A stretch of DNA of 44,021 bases from Candidatus Omnitrophota bacterium (lineage in GTDB: Bacteria; Omnitrophota; Gorgyraeia; 2-01-FULL-45-10): positions 1-44,021 of the forward strand of contig JAQUSB010000015.1 of the NCBI GenBank assembly GCA_028715345.1. Direction: 5' to 3'. Positions within the stretch are counted from its first letter, which is position 1. Each line of letters opens with the position of its first letter. The translations under genes were made by a program, and so were the position numbers. The notes under the pieces were generated by a model. The model worked only from the letters and a program-made list of their open reading frames with translations, was not told where the DNA came from and did not search any database. This document shows positions 24,616 through 32,888 of the stretch, in pieces.

Positions 24616-25562
24616 TGCGGAACGTTTACGATATAGTCATAATAGGCGGCGGTCCTGCCGGCCTGACGGCGGCGCTCTATTCCTGCAGGGCGAGGATGAA
24701 GACGCTTCTCGTCGAGAGATCGCTTTGCGGCGGACAGGTGCTCGTGGCCGACACGATAGAGAACTACCCGGGGTTCCCGGAGGGCATAAAAGGGCCGGAC
24801 CTTGCCGCGTGGATGCTTAAACAGGCCGAGCATTTCGGGCTGGAAGTCAAGATGTCCGAAGCGGAAGGCCTGATTTTAAAGAATAGCCCGCAGGATACGT
24901 TTAAGGTCAAACTTGAGGCGGGCGAGAGCGCTGAAGCGCGCGCTTTGATCCTGGCGACCGGCGCCAGATGGAATACGCTCAATATCCCGGGAGAGAAAGA
25001 ACTGGGCGGAAGAGGAGTATCGTATTGCGCGACGTGCGACGGCCCGCTATTCCGCGGAAAAGATATCGCCGTCATCGGCGGCGGGGATACCGCGCTTGAA
25101 GACGCGCTCTTTTTAACGAAATTCGCGAACAAGGTCACGATAATCCACCGCCGCGACAAACTCAGGGCGACCAAGATATTGCAGGAACGGGCCTTTGCTA
25201 ATAAAAAGATCGAGTTCAGATTGAATTCAGTGGCCGTCGAGATAAAAGGAACGGACAAAGTGCAGTCCGTGGCGCTCAAGGACGTCAAATCAGGCGCTGC
25301 GAGCGAGCTGAAAACCGACGGCGTCTTCGTCCTGATAGGGGTCACGCCAAATTCCGGTATAGCCTCCGGTAACATGACCATAGATGAGCAGAAATATGTC
25401 ATCGTGGACCACGATATGCGCACTTCGGTAGAGGGCATCTTTGCCTGCGGCGATGTGCGGAAGAAACTTTTGCGCCAAGTCGTTACGGCAGCAGGAGATG
25501 GAGCAACGGCCGCGTTCGCGGCAGAGCATTACGTCGAGGGATTAAAACCGGACGGAAAATGA
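24615..25562 (+). CDS. trxB: Thioredoxin reductase
   Basis: An FAD- and NADPH-dependent flavoprotein of 315 residues that reduces thioredoxin. It has the FAD-binding IIGGGPAGLTAALYSCRA near the N-terminus, the redox-active CATC (residues 138-141) in YCATCDGPLF, the NADPH-binding VIGGGDTALEDALFL, and the C-terminal GIFACGDVR. Length and order of motifs are standard. The start overlaps the stop of the small basic protein gene (TAATG). A thioredoxin gene is not in the window. Confidence 0.94.
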   Translation: MRNVYDIVIIGGGPAGLTAALYSCRARMKTLLVERSLCGGQVLVADTIENYPGFPEGIKGPDLAAWMLKQAEHFGLEVKMSEAEGLILKNSPQDTFKVKLEAGESAEARALILATGARWNTLNIPGEKELGGRGVSYCATCDGPLFRGKDIAVIGGGDTALEDALFLTKFANKVTIIHRRDKLRATKILQERAFANKKIEFRLNSVAVEIKGTDKVQSVALKDVKSGAASELKTDGVFVLIGVTPNSGIASGNMTIDEQKYVIVDHDMRTSVEGIFACGDVRKKLLRQVVTAAGDGATAAFAAEHYVEGLKPDGK

Positions 25563-25581
25563 CGTTGACTATGTCCGTTTT

Positions 25582-25610
25582 TTGTGATAAAACAGTAAAG
25601 CTTTTATATA
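25582..25610 (+). promoter_or_regulatory. Putative promoter of tRNA-Phe
   Basis: TTGTGA (25582-25587) and TATATA (25605-25610) are 17 bases apart, and the tRNA starts 11 bases after the -10. The motif match is moderate. Confidence 0.45.
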
Positions 25611-25621
25611 TATGAAATTGT

Positions 25622-25696
25622 GCCGAGGTAGCTCAGTGGTAGAGCGCTGCCCTGAAAAGGCAGGCGTGGCAAGTTCGATTCTCGCCCTCGGCACCA
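25622..25696 (+). tRNA. tRNA-Phe (anticodon GAA)
   Basis: The acceptor stem GCCGAGG (25622-25628) pairs with CCTCGGC (25686-25692). The anticodon stem CTGCC/GGCAG encloses CTGAAAA, giving anticodon GAA. The discriminator is A and CCA is encoded. The Nudix gene begins 13 bases later, so the two may share a transcript, with tRNA processing releasing a nearly leaderless mRNA (inference). Confidence 0.95.
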
Positions 25697-25709
25697 TTTT
25701 TTTGCCAAT

Positions 25710-26216
25710 ATGAAAAACAAAACAGTTTTTAAAGGTAAGCTCATAAATGTTACGGTCAAAAAGGTCCGCCTGCCCAACGGCTACACCGTGACGCTGGAAA
25801 CTATAAAGCATAGAGGCGCCGCGCTCATCATCCCTTTCCTCTCCGGAGACAGAGTGATCCTCCTGAAGCAATATAGGCCCGTCATCGATTCTTATATTTA
25901 CGAACTCCCCGCAGGCACACTTGATAAAGGCGAATCCCCGCTATCCTGCGCGCGCCGCGAGATAATAGAAGAGACGGGTTTTGCCGCTAAAAAATTTACT
26001 TATCTGGGCAAAATATTTCCCGTGCCCGGTTACTCTACCGAGTGTATCTTCATCTACAAAGCCGAAGATCTGACCGCCAGAGAACACGTTGCCGAAGCGG
26101 ACGAGGTAATAGAAGCGGGCGTATTCACGCGCGCCGATATACGCAAACTCTTCAGGTCCGGCAAGATAGTCGACGCTAAGACGATATCGGCCTTTGCCAT
26201 GTGCGGATGGTTATGA
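25710..26216 (+). CDS. Nudix hydrolase (ADP-ribose pyrophosphatase-like)
   Basis: A 168-residue hydrolase that probably splits ADP-ribose or a related nucleoside diphosphate sugar. The Nudix box is complete: the Gly of GTLDKGE starts GX5E at about residue 69 and is followed at the correct spacing by REIIEETGF. The region before it (IPFLSGDRVILLKQYRPVID) is typical of the ADP-ribose pyrophosphatase subgroup. There is no Shine-Dalgarno sequence; the ATG follows tRNA-Phe by 13 bases. Its stop overlaps the start of the methyltransferase gene. Confidence 0.87.
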   Translation: MKNKTVFKGKLINVTVKKVRLPNGYTVTLETIKHRGAALIIPFLSGDRVILLKQYRPVIDSYIYELPAGTLDKGESPLSCARREIIEETGFAAKKFTYLGKIFPVPGYSTECIFIYKAEDLTAREHVAEADEVIEAGVFTRADIRKLFRSGKIVDAKTISAFAMCGWL

Positions 26217-27397
26217 TGAAAGAAAAAAATATCCGCCTCAGGACAGGCAAAAAAGGCGTCGTAAAACCTGCCCACCCATGGATATTCAAGACGCAGTTAT
26301 TGAAAACGGATCCCGCCATAAGGCCCGGCGACATTGTTTCCGTAACGGACGACAAAGGTAAATTCGTCGGCCGCGGATACTACAATCCCAAGTCCGAAAT
26401 AGCCATAAGGCTATTCACTTTTACCGACGAACCCGTAAATAAAGATTTTTTCAGAAGAAAGATAGCAGAGGCCGTCGAAAAGAGGAAATCTCTTTTATCC
26501 GTCACGAACGCTTACAGGGCTGTATTCAGCGAAGCCGACGCGCTTCCCGGCCTGATCGTCGACGTATATAACGATACCGCGGTCATGCAGGCGCTTACCC
26601 TCGGCATGGAAAAGATCAAACCGGACATTGCCGATATGATCGACGAGGTGATAAAACCTAAATATATATACGAGAAGAGCGCTTCGCCTTTCAGAAAACT
26701 CGAGGGGATCAAGGACGTGACCGGGTGGTGGGGCGACGAAGGGCCCGGCCGCGCGGAAATCCATGAAGGCAGAGTGAAGTTCATAGTAGATATCGTGAGC
26801 GGGCACAAAACAGGGTTTTACCTCGACCAGAGAAAGTCAAGGATGGCTCTTGGAAATGTCGCCGGAGGCAAAAAAGTGCTCGACCTATTTTCTTACACGG
26901 GCGGTTTTTCGGTAAGCGCCGCGGTGTACGGGGCAGGGCACGTTACCGGGGCGGATATTAAAGAAGAGTGGCTCGGCTTAGCGCGCGAGAATGCCGCGCT
27001 GAACGGCGTCGGTGAAAGAACGGAGTTCATAAAGGCCGACGCGTTCGCTATGTTAAAGAAAATAAACGATTCCGGCGAAAAGTTTGATATCATAATACTG
27101 GACCCGCCCTCGTTTTTAAAGACAAGGCAGTCGCTTATCGCGGCATCCAAAGGATACAGGCAACTGAACGTTCTTGCGATGAGAGCTATTGCCGACGGCG
27201 GGGTGCTTGCGACGTTCTCCTGCTCGCATAATATGCCGAACGAGCTGTTCTCGAAGACGCTGAAAGAAGCGGCGGCCCAGTCGAATAAAAAATTCACGAT
27301 ACTGAAGCGCTGCCATCAGGCGGAAGATCATCCGATAGTCCGGGCCATCCCGGAGACGGAATATTTAAAAGGATATTTTTTGAAGATCTCCGGATAA
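26213..27397 (+). CDS. Class I SAM-dependent rRNA methyltransferase (RlmI-like)
   Basis: A 394-residue enzyme with an N-terminal PUA-like RNA-binding domain (KNIRLRTGKKGVVKPAHPWI onward). A Rossmann methyltransferase domain follows with VLDLFSYTGGFSV (about residues 223-235) and DPPSF (about 300-304). The GHKTGFYLDQR segment before it is a hallmark of the RlmI/RlmK-like family that makes 5-methylcytosine in 23S rRNA. I choose ATG 26213, which overlaps the Nudix stop as ATGA; an adjacent ATG at 26216 is equally possible. The precise target nucleotide is not certain. Confidence 0.88.
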   Translation: MMKEKNIRLRTGKKGVVKPAHPWIFKTQLLKTDPAIRPGDIVSVTDDKGKFVGRGYYNPKSEIAIRLFTFTDEPVNKDFFRRKIAEAVEKRKSLLSVTNAYRAVFSEADALPGLIVDVYNDTAVMQALTLGMEKIKPDIADMIDEVIKPKYIYEKSASPFRKLEGIKDVTGWWGDEGPGRAEIHEGRVKFIVDIVSGHKTGFYLDQRKSRMALGNVAGGKKVLDLFSYTGGFSVSAAVYGAGHVTGADIKEEWLGLARENAALNGVGERTEFIKADAFAMLKKINDSGEKFDIIILDPPSFLKTRQSLIAASKGYRQLNVLAMRAIADGGVLATFSCSHNMPNELFSKTLKEAAAQSNKKFTILKRCHQAEDHPIVRAIPETEYLKGYFLKISG

Positions 27398-27414
27398 AAA
27401 CGAAGGGTCAATAT

Positions 27415-27774
27415 ATGAGCATACTATTATATTTAATTTTAGGGCTTATAGCGGGGACGCTTTCAGGCGTATTCGGAATAGGCGGCGGTACGATACTGAT
27501 CCCCGGCCTTGTTTTCCTGGCCGGCTTGTCGCAGCATGAAGCGCAGGGCACGACCCTGGCCATAATGCTGCTGCCTATAGGGCTTCTCGCGGTCCTTAAA
27601 TATTATCACAGCGGGCATGTCCGTTTCGACATCGCGGCTTTCATATGCATAGGTTTTCTCATCGGAGGATTACTCGGCGCTACCATAGCAGTAGGCATGC
27701 CGAACCTTACCCTGAAAAGAGCCTTCGGTGTATTTCTGATGGTCGTAGCGCTTTATACGATATTCGCAAAATAA
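27415..27774 (+). CDS. Half-size TSUP (TauE/SafE-like) membrane transporter
   Basis: A 119-residue membrane protein with four hydrophobic segments. The N-terminal GLIAGTLSGVFGIGGGTILIPG is the signature of the TauE/SafE (TSUP) family, which moves sulfite, sulfonates or other anions. Full-length members have about 250 residues from two such halves; this one carries a single half and would need to dimerise. The frame is clean, with no sign of a missing second half before the next gene. The substrate is unknown. Confidence 0.8.
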   Translation: MSILLYLILGLIAGTLSGVFGIGGGTILIPGLVFLAGLSQHEAQGTTLAIMLLPIGLLAVLKYYHSGHVRFDIAAFICIGFLIGGLLGATIAVGMPNLTLKRAFGVFLMVVALYTIFAK

Positions 27775-27790
27775 CAAGGAGAGAAGTAAA

Positions 27791-28147
27791 ATGAACAGGT
27801 TTATTTTATATCTTATAAGATGGCAACTGAGCACACCTATATTATGGCTCGTCGTCCGCCAACTCGGCGCGAGCCTCACGTCCACGATACTAGCCAACCT
27901 GATAGGCGGCGCGATATTCTTCTGGGTGGACAAATTCATCTTTACGTCGAAAGCGGTAGAGGTATGGCATATGAAAGAAGGCACCTGCGATAAGTGCGGC
28001 TCCAAATCTCACCTCTGGCGCCTGATTAAAACCGCCGGCTACGACCGTTCCGACGCGAAGCCCGTCTTTTTATGCATGAAGTGCTCGAAAGAGAAGACCG
28101 ACGAGCTCAGGGCGCAGGGCATACCGGTCCGCGGCAAAAGTAATTGA
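27791..28147 (+). CDS. Small membrane protein with C-terminal zinc ribbon
   Basis: A 118-residue protein. The N-terminal 55 residues are hydrophobic (two probable membrane segments, with ILANLIGGAIFFWVDKFIFT in the second), faintly like GtrA-type proteins. The C-terminal part has two CxxC pairs, CDKC (about residues 66-69) and CMKC (about 96-99), as in a zinc ribbon. It has a good ribosome-binding site (AAGGAGAG). It follows the TSUP gene by 16 bases and could act with it. I do not know its function. Confidence 0.65.
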   Translation: MNRFILYLIRWQLSTPILWLVVRQLGASLTSTILANLIGGAIFFWVDKFIFTSKAVEVWHMKEGTCDKCGSKSHLWRLIKTAGYDRSDAKPVFLCMKCSKEKTDELRAQGIPVRGKSN

Positions 28148-28172
28148 CAAAATAAGAAATGAATGCTATATT
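28144..28172 (+). promoter_or_regulatory. Promoter of the TetR/efflux operon
   Basis: A consensus -35 TTGACA (28144-28149) and TATATT (28167-28172) are 17 bases apart. The ATG of tetR (28179) begins six bases after the -10, so the transcript would be leaderless or almost so. Confidence 0.75.
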
Positions 28173-28193
28173 CAAAATATGAATAAGCATTCA
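28160..28193 (+). promoter_or_regulatory. Palindromic operator overlapping -10 and tetR start
   Basis: TGAATGC (28160-28166) and GCATTCA (28187-28193) are perfect inverted arms. Inner ATTC and GAAT elements extend the symmetry with a one-base offset between the halves. The palindrome covers the -10 box, the start point and the first codons of tetR, as expected for autorepression by a TetR dimer. Confidence 0.7.
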
Positions 28194-28799
28194 GTAAATA
28201 GGAAAGAAAGAGACCGTCGGCTGCGGAAGTCTGATATATTGAATGCAGCCCAGCGCGTATTCGCGCTGAAAGGTTATGACAAGGCGACGATGCAGGATAT
28301 CGCGGAACAGGCTCAATACGCGACCGGCACCGTCTATCTTTATTTTAAGGACAAGGAATCGCTTTACTTTTCCCTGGTCGAAGATAAGATCTCGGAGATG
28401 GTGGATGTAATAAAGGAAAAGACCGCCGGGATCGCAGGTATCAGGGGAAGATTCAGGGCATTGATATACGAAAGCCTGGTCTTTTTTAAAAGCAACCAGG
28501 ATTTTTTTCATATATTCGTATCGGAAACCAGCAAATTCCGGTGGGCGATAGATAAAAAGATAGTTTCGTCCTCATCGATATCCGCGCATATGAAATATCT
28601 GACAGGCATTATAAGGGAAGCCCAGCATGAGAAGGCGATAAGGAGCGATTTCAAAGCCGAGTATATTGCCGATATATTCGCGTCTATCCTGAGCACGGTG
28701 ATCGTCGGTTTACTGAAAGACAAGCCCGAACGGCTTGAAGATCTTAAAGACACCTCAAATTTTATTTTCGACATCTTTATGAACGGAGTAAAAGCGTAA
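28179..28799 (+). CDS. TetR-family transcriptional regulator
   Basis: A 206-residue repressor controlling its own efflux operon. The N-terminal HTH spans about residues 15-60 (ILNAAQRVFALKGYDKATM, then IAEQAQYATGTVYLYFKDKE), the classic TetR pattern. The C-terminal part is an all-helical ligand-binding domain of unknown specificity. The gene overlaps the TolC gene by one base. A palindrome spans its promoter and start codon, so autoregulation is likely. The Shine-Dalgarno sequence is absent, in line with a leaderless transcript. Confidence 0.9.
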   Translation: MNKHSVNRKERDRRLRKSDILNAAQRVFALKGYDKATMQDIAEQAQYATGTVYLYFKDKESLYFSLVEDKISEMVDVIKEKTAGIAGIRGRFRALIYESLVFFKSNQDFFHIFVSETSKFRWAIDKKIVSSSSISAHMKYLTGIIREAQHEKAIRSDFKAEYIADIFASILSTVIVGLLKDKPERLEDLKDTSNFIFDIFMNGVKA

Positions 28800-30127
28800 T
28801 GTTCAAGAAAATTGCAGCCGTCCTGATGATCTTTTCTATATCCGCATGCGCCGCGCCCGCCGCATACGCGGAAGAGAATAACACCTATAACATTACCATT
28901 TCCGACGGTATCGATATGGTCCTCAGGGACAGCCGCCTTATAAAGATAGAGATATCCGACAAGGATATGTCGTTCGAGGATACGATCATCGCTCTTTCGC
29001 CGCTCTTGCCTCATCTGAGCATCAATGTAATGAAAACATATAATCAATATACGCCGGCGATGTTATTCAACGGCGTCGGCATTCCTACGGCCGAGAAAGA
29101 CCCTTTGAGCTGGGGGGTCAGCGTTTACCAGACATTGTTCGATTTCGGCAAAAGCATTTCCAATTACCGGGCATCCACGGAAGTTTTTCACGCGCGCAAA
29201 GCGAAGGTGGAGAGCGTGAAGAGAGCGGTAACGCTCGAGTTCGTCACGTCATATTTTAATTTACTGGAAACGGAAAAGATGATCGCCGTGGCCGCGAAAG
29301 AAGTGGACAGCCTTACCGCTTACCTAAACGATATGGACCACCTGTACGAGCAGGGCGTTATAGTCAAGAACGATCTTTTGCCGGCCAAAGTAAAACTGGC
29401 CGACGCCAAACAGAAGCTTATAGCCGCCGGGAACAGGCGCGAAGTCGCCGAGTCTGTCCTCGGCACCATGCTTACCCTATCGCTTACGAAAGATATCGCA
29501 GTGCGGGATATCGATACGTATATACCCGAACTGCCGGACCTGATAGACTCCTGGAAAACCGCGGAAGAGCGCCGCCCGGAAATAAAGTTCTTTAACGACC
29601 AGATAAAGGCATCCGTTCTGAGGGAACGCGCCAGGGTAGCCCAGAACCTTCCCACGATATTTGCCGACGGAGGGTATACCTATATGCAGAATAAATTCAT
29701 GGTGAACCAGGATAACGCTTACATAAAGCTCGGAGCGAAGGCTGACCTGTACGACGGCGGGGCGGCCGCCGGAGAGATAATGAAGGAACGGCGCCTGCAC
29801 ACGAAGATACAGGAGCAGAAAAATAAGCTCATAGACGACATAAGGTATGAGGTCAAGGAGAGCTGCTTAAATTTAAGGGACGCGATCGAAAAGCTTGCCG
29901 TCGCGCGCGGCGCGCTTGAACAGGCGGAGGAGAATGTCAGGTTCTATCGCGTAAAGTATAATAACGGTATCGCTACGTCCACCGATGTTTTGGAAGCGAT
30001 CACCCTCCAGACGCGCGCGCAGACGAATTATTACGGCGCGGATTACGAATTGAAACGTTCATCCGCCAGATTCATGTATTCTATAGGAAGCGACCTTGCT
30101 GCACTTTACACAAAAACGGAGAAATAA
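28799..30127 (+). CDS. TolC-family outer-membrane efflux protein
   Basis: A 442-residue outer-membrane channel for the tripartite pump. It has an N-terminal signal sequence; FSISAC could be a lipobox, as in NodT-type channels, or cleavage may occur at AYA. The mature part holds the two repeated long-helix regions typical of TolC (for example VESVKRAVTLEFVTSYFNLL, and later RYEVKESCLNLRDAIEKL with NNGIATSTDVLEA). It overlaps tetR by one base and is followed after three bases by the emrA-like gene. Confidence 0.9.
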   Translation: MFKKIAAVLMIFSISACAAPAAYAEENNTYNITISDGIDMVLRDSRLIKIEISDKDMSFEDTIIALSPLLPHLSINVMKTYNQYTPAMLFNGVGIPTAEKDPLSWGVSVYQTLFDFGKSISNYRASTEVFHARKAKVESVKRAVTLEFVTSYFNLLETEKMIAVAAKEVDSLTAYLNDMDHLYEQGVIVKNDLLPAKVKLADAKQKLIAAGNRREVAESVLGTMLTLSLTKDIAVRDIDTYIPELPDLIDSWKTAEERRPEIKFFNDQIKASVLRERARVAQNLPTIFADGGYTYMQNKFMVNQDNAYIKLGAKADLYDGGAAAGEIMKERRLHTKIQEQKNKLIDDIRYEVKESCLNLRDAIEKLAVARGALEQAEENVRFYRVKYNNGIATSTDVLEAITLQTRAQTNYYGADYELKRSSARFMYSIGSDLAALYTKTEK

Positions 30128-30130
30128 CAT

Positions 30131-31000
30131 ATGAAGCAGATCAACGGCAAAAATAGAAAATTGATATGGCTGCTTGTTTTCGGTCTTGCGCTGGGCGGTA
30201 TATTTTTTACGATCTATATCATAAACAGTTTTACGCATGTCGGCACCGACGACGCTTACATAACGGGCAGGATACATAATATCGCGCCCAAGATCCCCGG
30301 CACCATCAAGGCCGTTAATGTGGAAGACAACCAGAATGTCAAAAAAGGCGATGTCCTGGTGGAGATAGACCCGGTAGATTATGAGTTGAAAGTAAACGAA
30401 GCAGAAGCTGTCGTAGGTATCCGAAAGGCGACGTTCGAACAGGCCGAGCGCGACAAAAAACGGGCAGAGGCTTTATATAAAGACGAAGTATTTTCGAAGG
30501 AAAAACATGAGAATGCCCTTACCGCCTATGATCTTACCGCGGCTCAACTGAAAGCCGCGCAGGCCCAGCTCGATATCGCCGAACGCAACCTTGAGTACAC
30601 GAAGATCTACGCGCCTTCCGACGGGTATGTTACGAGTAAATCGGTGGAAGAAGGCAACCATGTCCAGCCGGGCCAATCCCTTTTGGCGGTCGTGGCCCTG
30701 CATGACATATGGATAGTGGCCAATTATAAAGAAACGCAGCTGAAAAATGTCCGCCCGGGCCAGCGAGTGCAGATAAAAGTGGACACATACCCGGGTAAAG
30801 TTTTCACGGGCAGGGTGGACAGCATCATGGCCGGCACGGGAGCCGCGTTTTCTCTTTTCCCGCCCGAGAACGCCCTCGGCAATTACGTAAAGGTCGTCCA
30901 GAGGATACCGGTAAAGATAGTATTCGATAACACTACCGATAAAAATCAGGTTCTGCGCATAGGTATGTCGTGCGTGCCCACGATCATTACCGACAGATAA
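30131..31000 (+). CDS. HlyD/EmrA-family membrane fusion protein
   Basis: A periplasmic adaptor of 289 residues linking the inner-membrane pump to TolC. It has one N-terminal membrane helix (about residues 10-33), then a VGTDDAYITG segment typical of EmrA, and a biotinyl-lipoyl half motif (NQNVKKGDVLVEIDP). A short coiled-coil hairpin (about 90-150) follows, then the second half motif VEEGNHVQPGQSLLAVV and a beta-barrel domain. It is shorter than E. coli EmrA (390), mainly in the coiled coil. Confidence 0.9.
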   Translation: MKQINGKNRKLIWLLVFGLALGGIFFTIYIINSFTHVGTDDAYITGRIHNIAPKIPGTIKAVNVEDNQNVKKGDVLVEIDPVDYELKVNEAEAVVGIRKATFEQAERDKKRAEALYKDEVFSKEKHENALTAYDLTAAQLKAAQAQLDIAERNLEYTKIYAPSDGYVTSKSVEEGNHVQPGQSLLAVVALHDIWIVANYKETQLKNVRPGQRVQIKVDTYPGKVFTGRVDSIMAGTGAAFSLFPPENALGNYVKVVQRIPVKIVFDNTTDKNQVLRIGMSCVPTIITDR

Positions 31001-31010
31001 GGCATATCGA

Positions 31011-32552
31011 ATGAATCCGGTCAACAAGTGGATCATCGCTTTTTCGGTCGTCCTGCCGACGCTCCTCGAAGTCATCGATACCTCGGTCGTAAACGTATCG
31101 CTCGGCCACATCCGCGGCAGCCTGTCCGCCGGGCTCGACGAATCGACGTGGACGATCACCGCGTATCTCGTCTCGAACGCCATCATCATCCCGCTCACCG
31201 GCTGGCTGAGCCGCGTATTCGGCAGGAAGCGTTATTTGCTGGCCTCCATTGCGCTCTTCACGGTCAGCTCTTTCATGTGCGGCAGCGCGAAGACCCTCTC
31301 CGCGCTCGTCTTCTTCAGGATCATACAGGGGATAGGCGGCGGCGGGCTGCAGCCTCTTTCGCAGGCCATATTGCTTGAGACATTTCCTCCGAAAGAACAC
31401 GGCATGGCGATGGCGATGTTCGGTATCGGCATTATGTTCGGCCCTATCATAGGCCCGGTCCTGGGCGGATGGATCACTGATAACTGGTCGTGGAACTGGA
31501 TATTCTACATAAATATTCCGATAGGCATACTTTCCATGCTGATGGTAGCATTTTTCATAAAGGACCCCGAATATTTACTGAAAAAAGTAAAACAGAAGGT
31601 CGATTATTGGGGGCTGGGGCTTGTCGTCGTAGGCATCGGTGCTTTGCAGATCGTCCTCGATAAAGGCGAGAGAGAGGACTGGTTCTCGTCGGCCTTTATA
31701 ATGAGGCTTTCGATAATTTCCGCGATCGCGCTCATAGCGTTCGTTATCGTGGAACTCAAAAAGGAACATCCGATACTTGACTTAAGGGAATTTAAAAACG
31801 TCGTTTTCGCTTCCGCCAACGTCATCCAATGCGTCGTCTTCTTTGTCCTATACGCCAGCATTACTATATTGCCCATATTCTGCCAGCAACTTATGGGCTA
31901 TGACGCGTTTTTAGCCGGGATGGTCCTGGCGCCCGGGGGCTTGGCGACTTTACTTGTGATGCCGATAACAGGAATACTCCTGACCAGAAAAATAAATCCT
32001 AAATCCATTCTTTTTATAGGGCTGATCATAACAGCCTATTCGATATTAATGATGACGAAATTCAATCTCTATATAGATTATGACTCGATATCCTGGGCGA
32101 GGATCGTGATGGGCGTAGGCTTGGCGCTGGTCTTCATCCCTTTGAACAGCATGGCGTTTGCCACCATACCGAAAGAAGAGATGGGCAATGCCACCAGTAT
32201 TTTCAGTTTACTGCGAAATATAGCCGGCAGCGTCGGCATCGCGTTCATGACGACGACCCTGGCCCAAAGGGCGCAGTTCCATCAATTCCGGTTTTCCGAA
32301 CGTCTCCATACGTTCGATCCGCGCTACCAGCTCGGCATGCAAAAGGCCATGGGGATACTCCATACGAAGACGGGCGCAGCGTCCGCCGGAGCGGCCAACG
32401 GGCTCGTCTACCAGCAGCTCATGAAGCAGGCGGCCCTGCAATCTTTTATCGACACGTTCTATTTATCGATGGTCATCATGCTTTTGATATTGCCGCTCGT
32501 ATTTTTACTCAAACGACCGGCGCATTCACTGTCGGGCGCGGCGCTGCATTAA
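31011..32552 (+). CDS. EmrB/QacA-type (DHA2) drug efflux transporter
   Basis: A 513-residue major facilitator with about 14 membrane helices. The antiporter motif C appears as GPIIGPVLGGWITD (about residues 144-157), preceded by RIIQGIGGGGLQPLSQAIL. The motif A region reads GWLSRVFGRKRYLL. Paired with the EmrA- and TolC-like genes just upstream, it forms a complete drug or metabolite efflux system. The substrate is unknown. Confidence 0.92.
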   Translation: MNPVNKWIIAFSVVLPTLLEVIDTSVVNVSLGHIRGSLSAGLDESTWTITAYLVSNAIIIPLTGWLSRVFGRKRYLLASIALFTVSSFMCGSAKTLSALVFFRIIQGIGGGGLQPLSQAILLETFPPKEHGMAMAMFGIGIMFGPIIGPVLGGWITDNWSWNWIFYINIPIGILSMLMVAFFIKDPEYLLKKVKQKVDYWGLGLVVVGIGALQIVLDKGEREDWFSSAFIMRLSIISAIALIAFVIVELKKEHPILDLREFKNVVFASANVIQCVVFFVLYASITILPIFCQQLMGYDAFLAGMVLAPGGLATLLVMPITGILLTRKINPKSILFIGLIITAYSILMMTKFNLYIDYDSISWARIVMGVGLALVFIPLNSMAFATIPKEEMGNATSIFSLLRNIAGSVGIAFMTTTLAQRAQFHQFRFSERLHTFDPRYQLGMQKAMGILHTKTGAASAGAANGLVYQQLMKQAALQSFIDTFYLSMVIMLLILPLVFLLKRPAHSLSGAALH

Positions 32553-32568
32553 GGCCGGGGATCCGAAC

Positions 32569-32596
32569 TTGCTTTTTTCGGTTTAAGTGCTATACT
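32569..32596 (+). promoter_or_regulatory. Putative promoter of a small RNA
   Basis: TTGCTT (32569-32574) and TATACT (32591-32596) are 16 bases apart, directly after the efflux operon and about 100 bases before a strong terminator, with no open frame between. Confidence 0.45.
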
Positions 32597-32602
32597 TATA
32601 TC

Positions 32603-32698
32603 CGCGATCAGAGATCGTCCCGAGTTAGGAAGGAATAAATCCCGGACGTTAAAAAAGTAAAACCTTCGTAAGTCGCAAAAGACTTTCGGGGGTTTTTT
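32603..32698 (+). ncRNA. Candidate small non-coding RNA (about 96 nt)
   Basis: The segment between the promoter and the terminator would be transcribed as a ~96-nt RNA. It contains a perfect small hairpin CGATC-AGA-GATCG near its 5' end, then an unpaired A/G-rich middle and a long terminator stem. I cannot match it to 4.5S, 6S or any riboswitch I know. It could also be a 5' attenuator, but the next gene lies almost 190 bases beyond the terminator. Confidence 0.35.
32660..32698 (+). terminator. Strong intrinsic terminator
   Basis: A 15-bp stem with one mismatch (arms 32660-32674 and 32681-32695, two G-T pairs), loop GCAAAA, followed by T bases. It could end both the efflux operon and the candidate small RNA. 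Confidence 0.8.
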
Positions 32699-32707
32699 AT
32701 TTTTATG

Positions 32708-32755
32708 GTGAGAGGGCGGGAAGGCGAGAGGGCGGGAAGGCGAGAGGGCGAAAAG
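32708..32755 (+). repeat. Three tandem copies of a 16-bp GA/GC-rich unit
   Basis: The unit GCGAGAGGGCGGGAAG occurs three times in a row (32708-32723 with one change, 32724-32739 exact, 32740-32755 with two changes). It lies in the non-coding space between the terminator and the SIMPL gene. The remaining bases up to 32888 are AT-rich and hold only the ribosome-binding site GGAGGT of the next gene. Confidence 0.85.
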
Positions 32756-32888
32756 GTGCCGACATGATAAAGATGATAAAATATGTAATTAAAATGCTGC
32801 GCGATCACAACTTAAGGAAGCTGTATAGGAAAATATCGTATCGAAATGCCATTGTAATTTACTTTAACTTATTTTACCGGAGGTAACT

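Noticed and set aside
25569..25871. Minus-strand open frame of 100 codons over tRNA-Phe
   Set aside because: It is antisense to tRNA-Phe and to the start of the Nudix gene, a known type of false prediction.
32603..32698. Signal recognition particle (4.5S) RNA or a known riboswitch
   Set aside because: The conserved SRP RNA tip and the cores of the riboswitches I know are not present.
32708..32755. CRISPR array
   Set aside because: The 16-bp units are directly adjacent with no spacers and there are no cas genes in the window.
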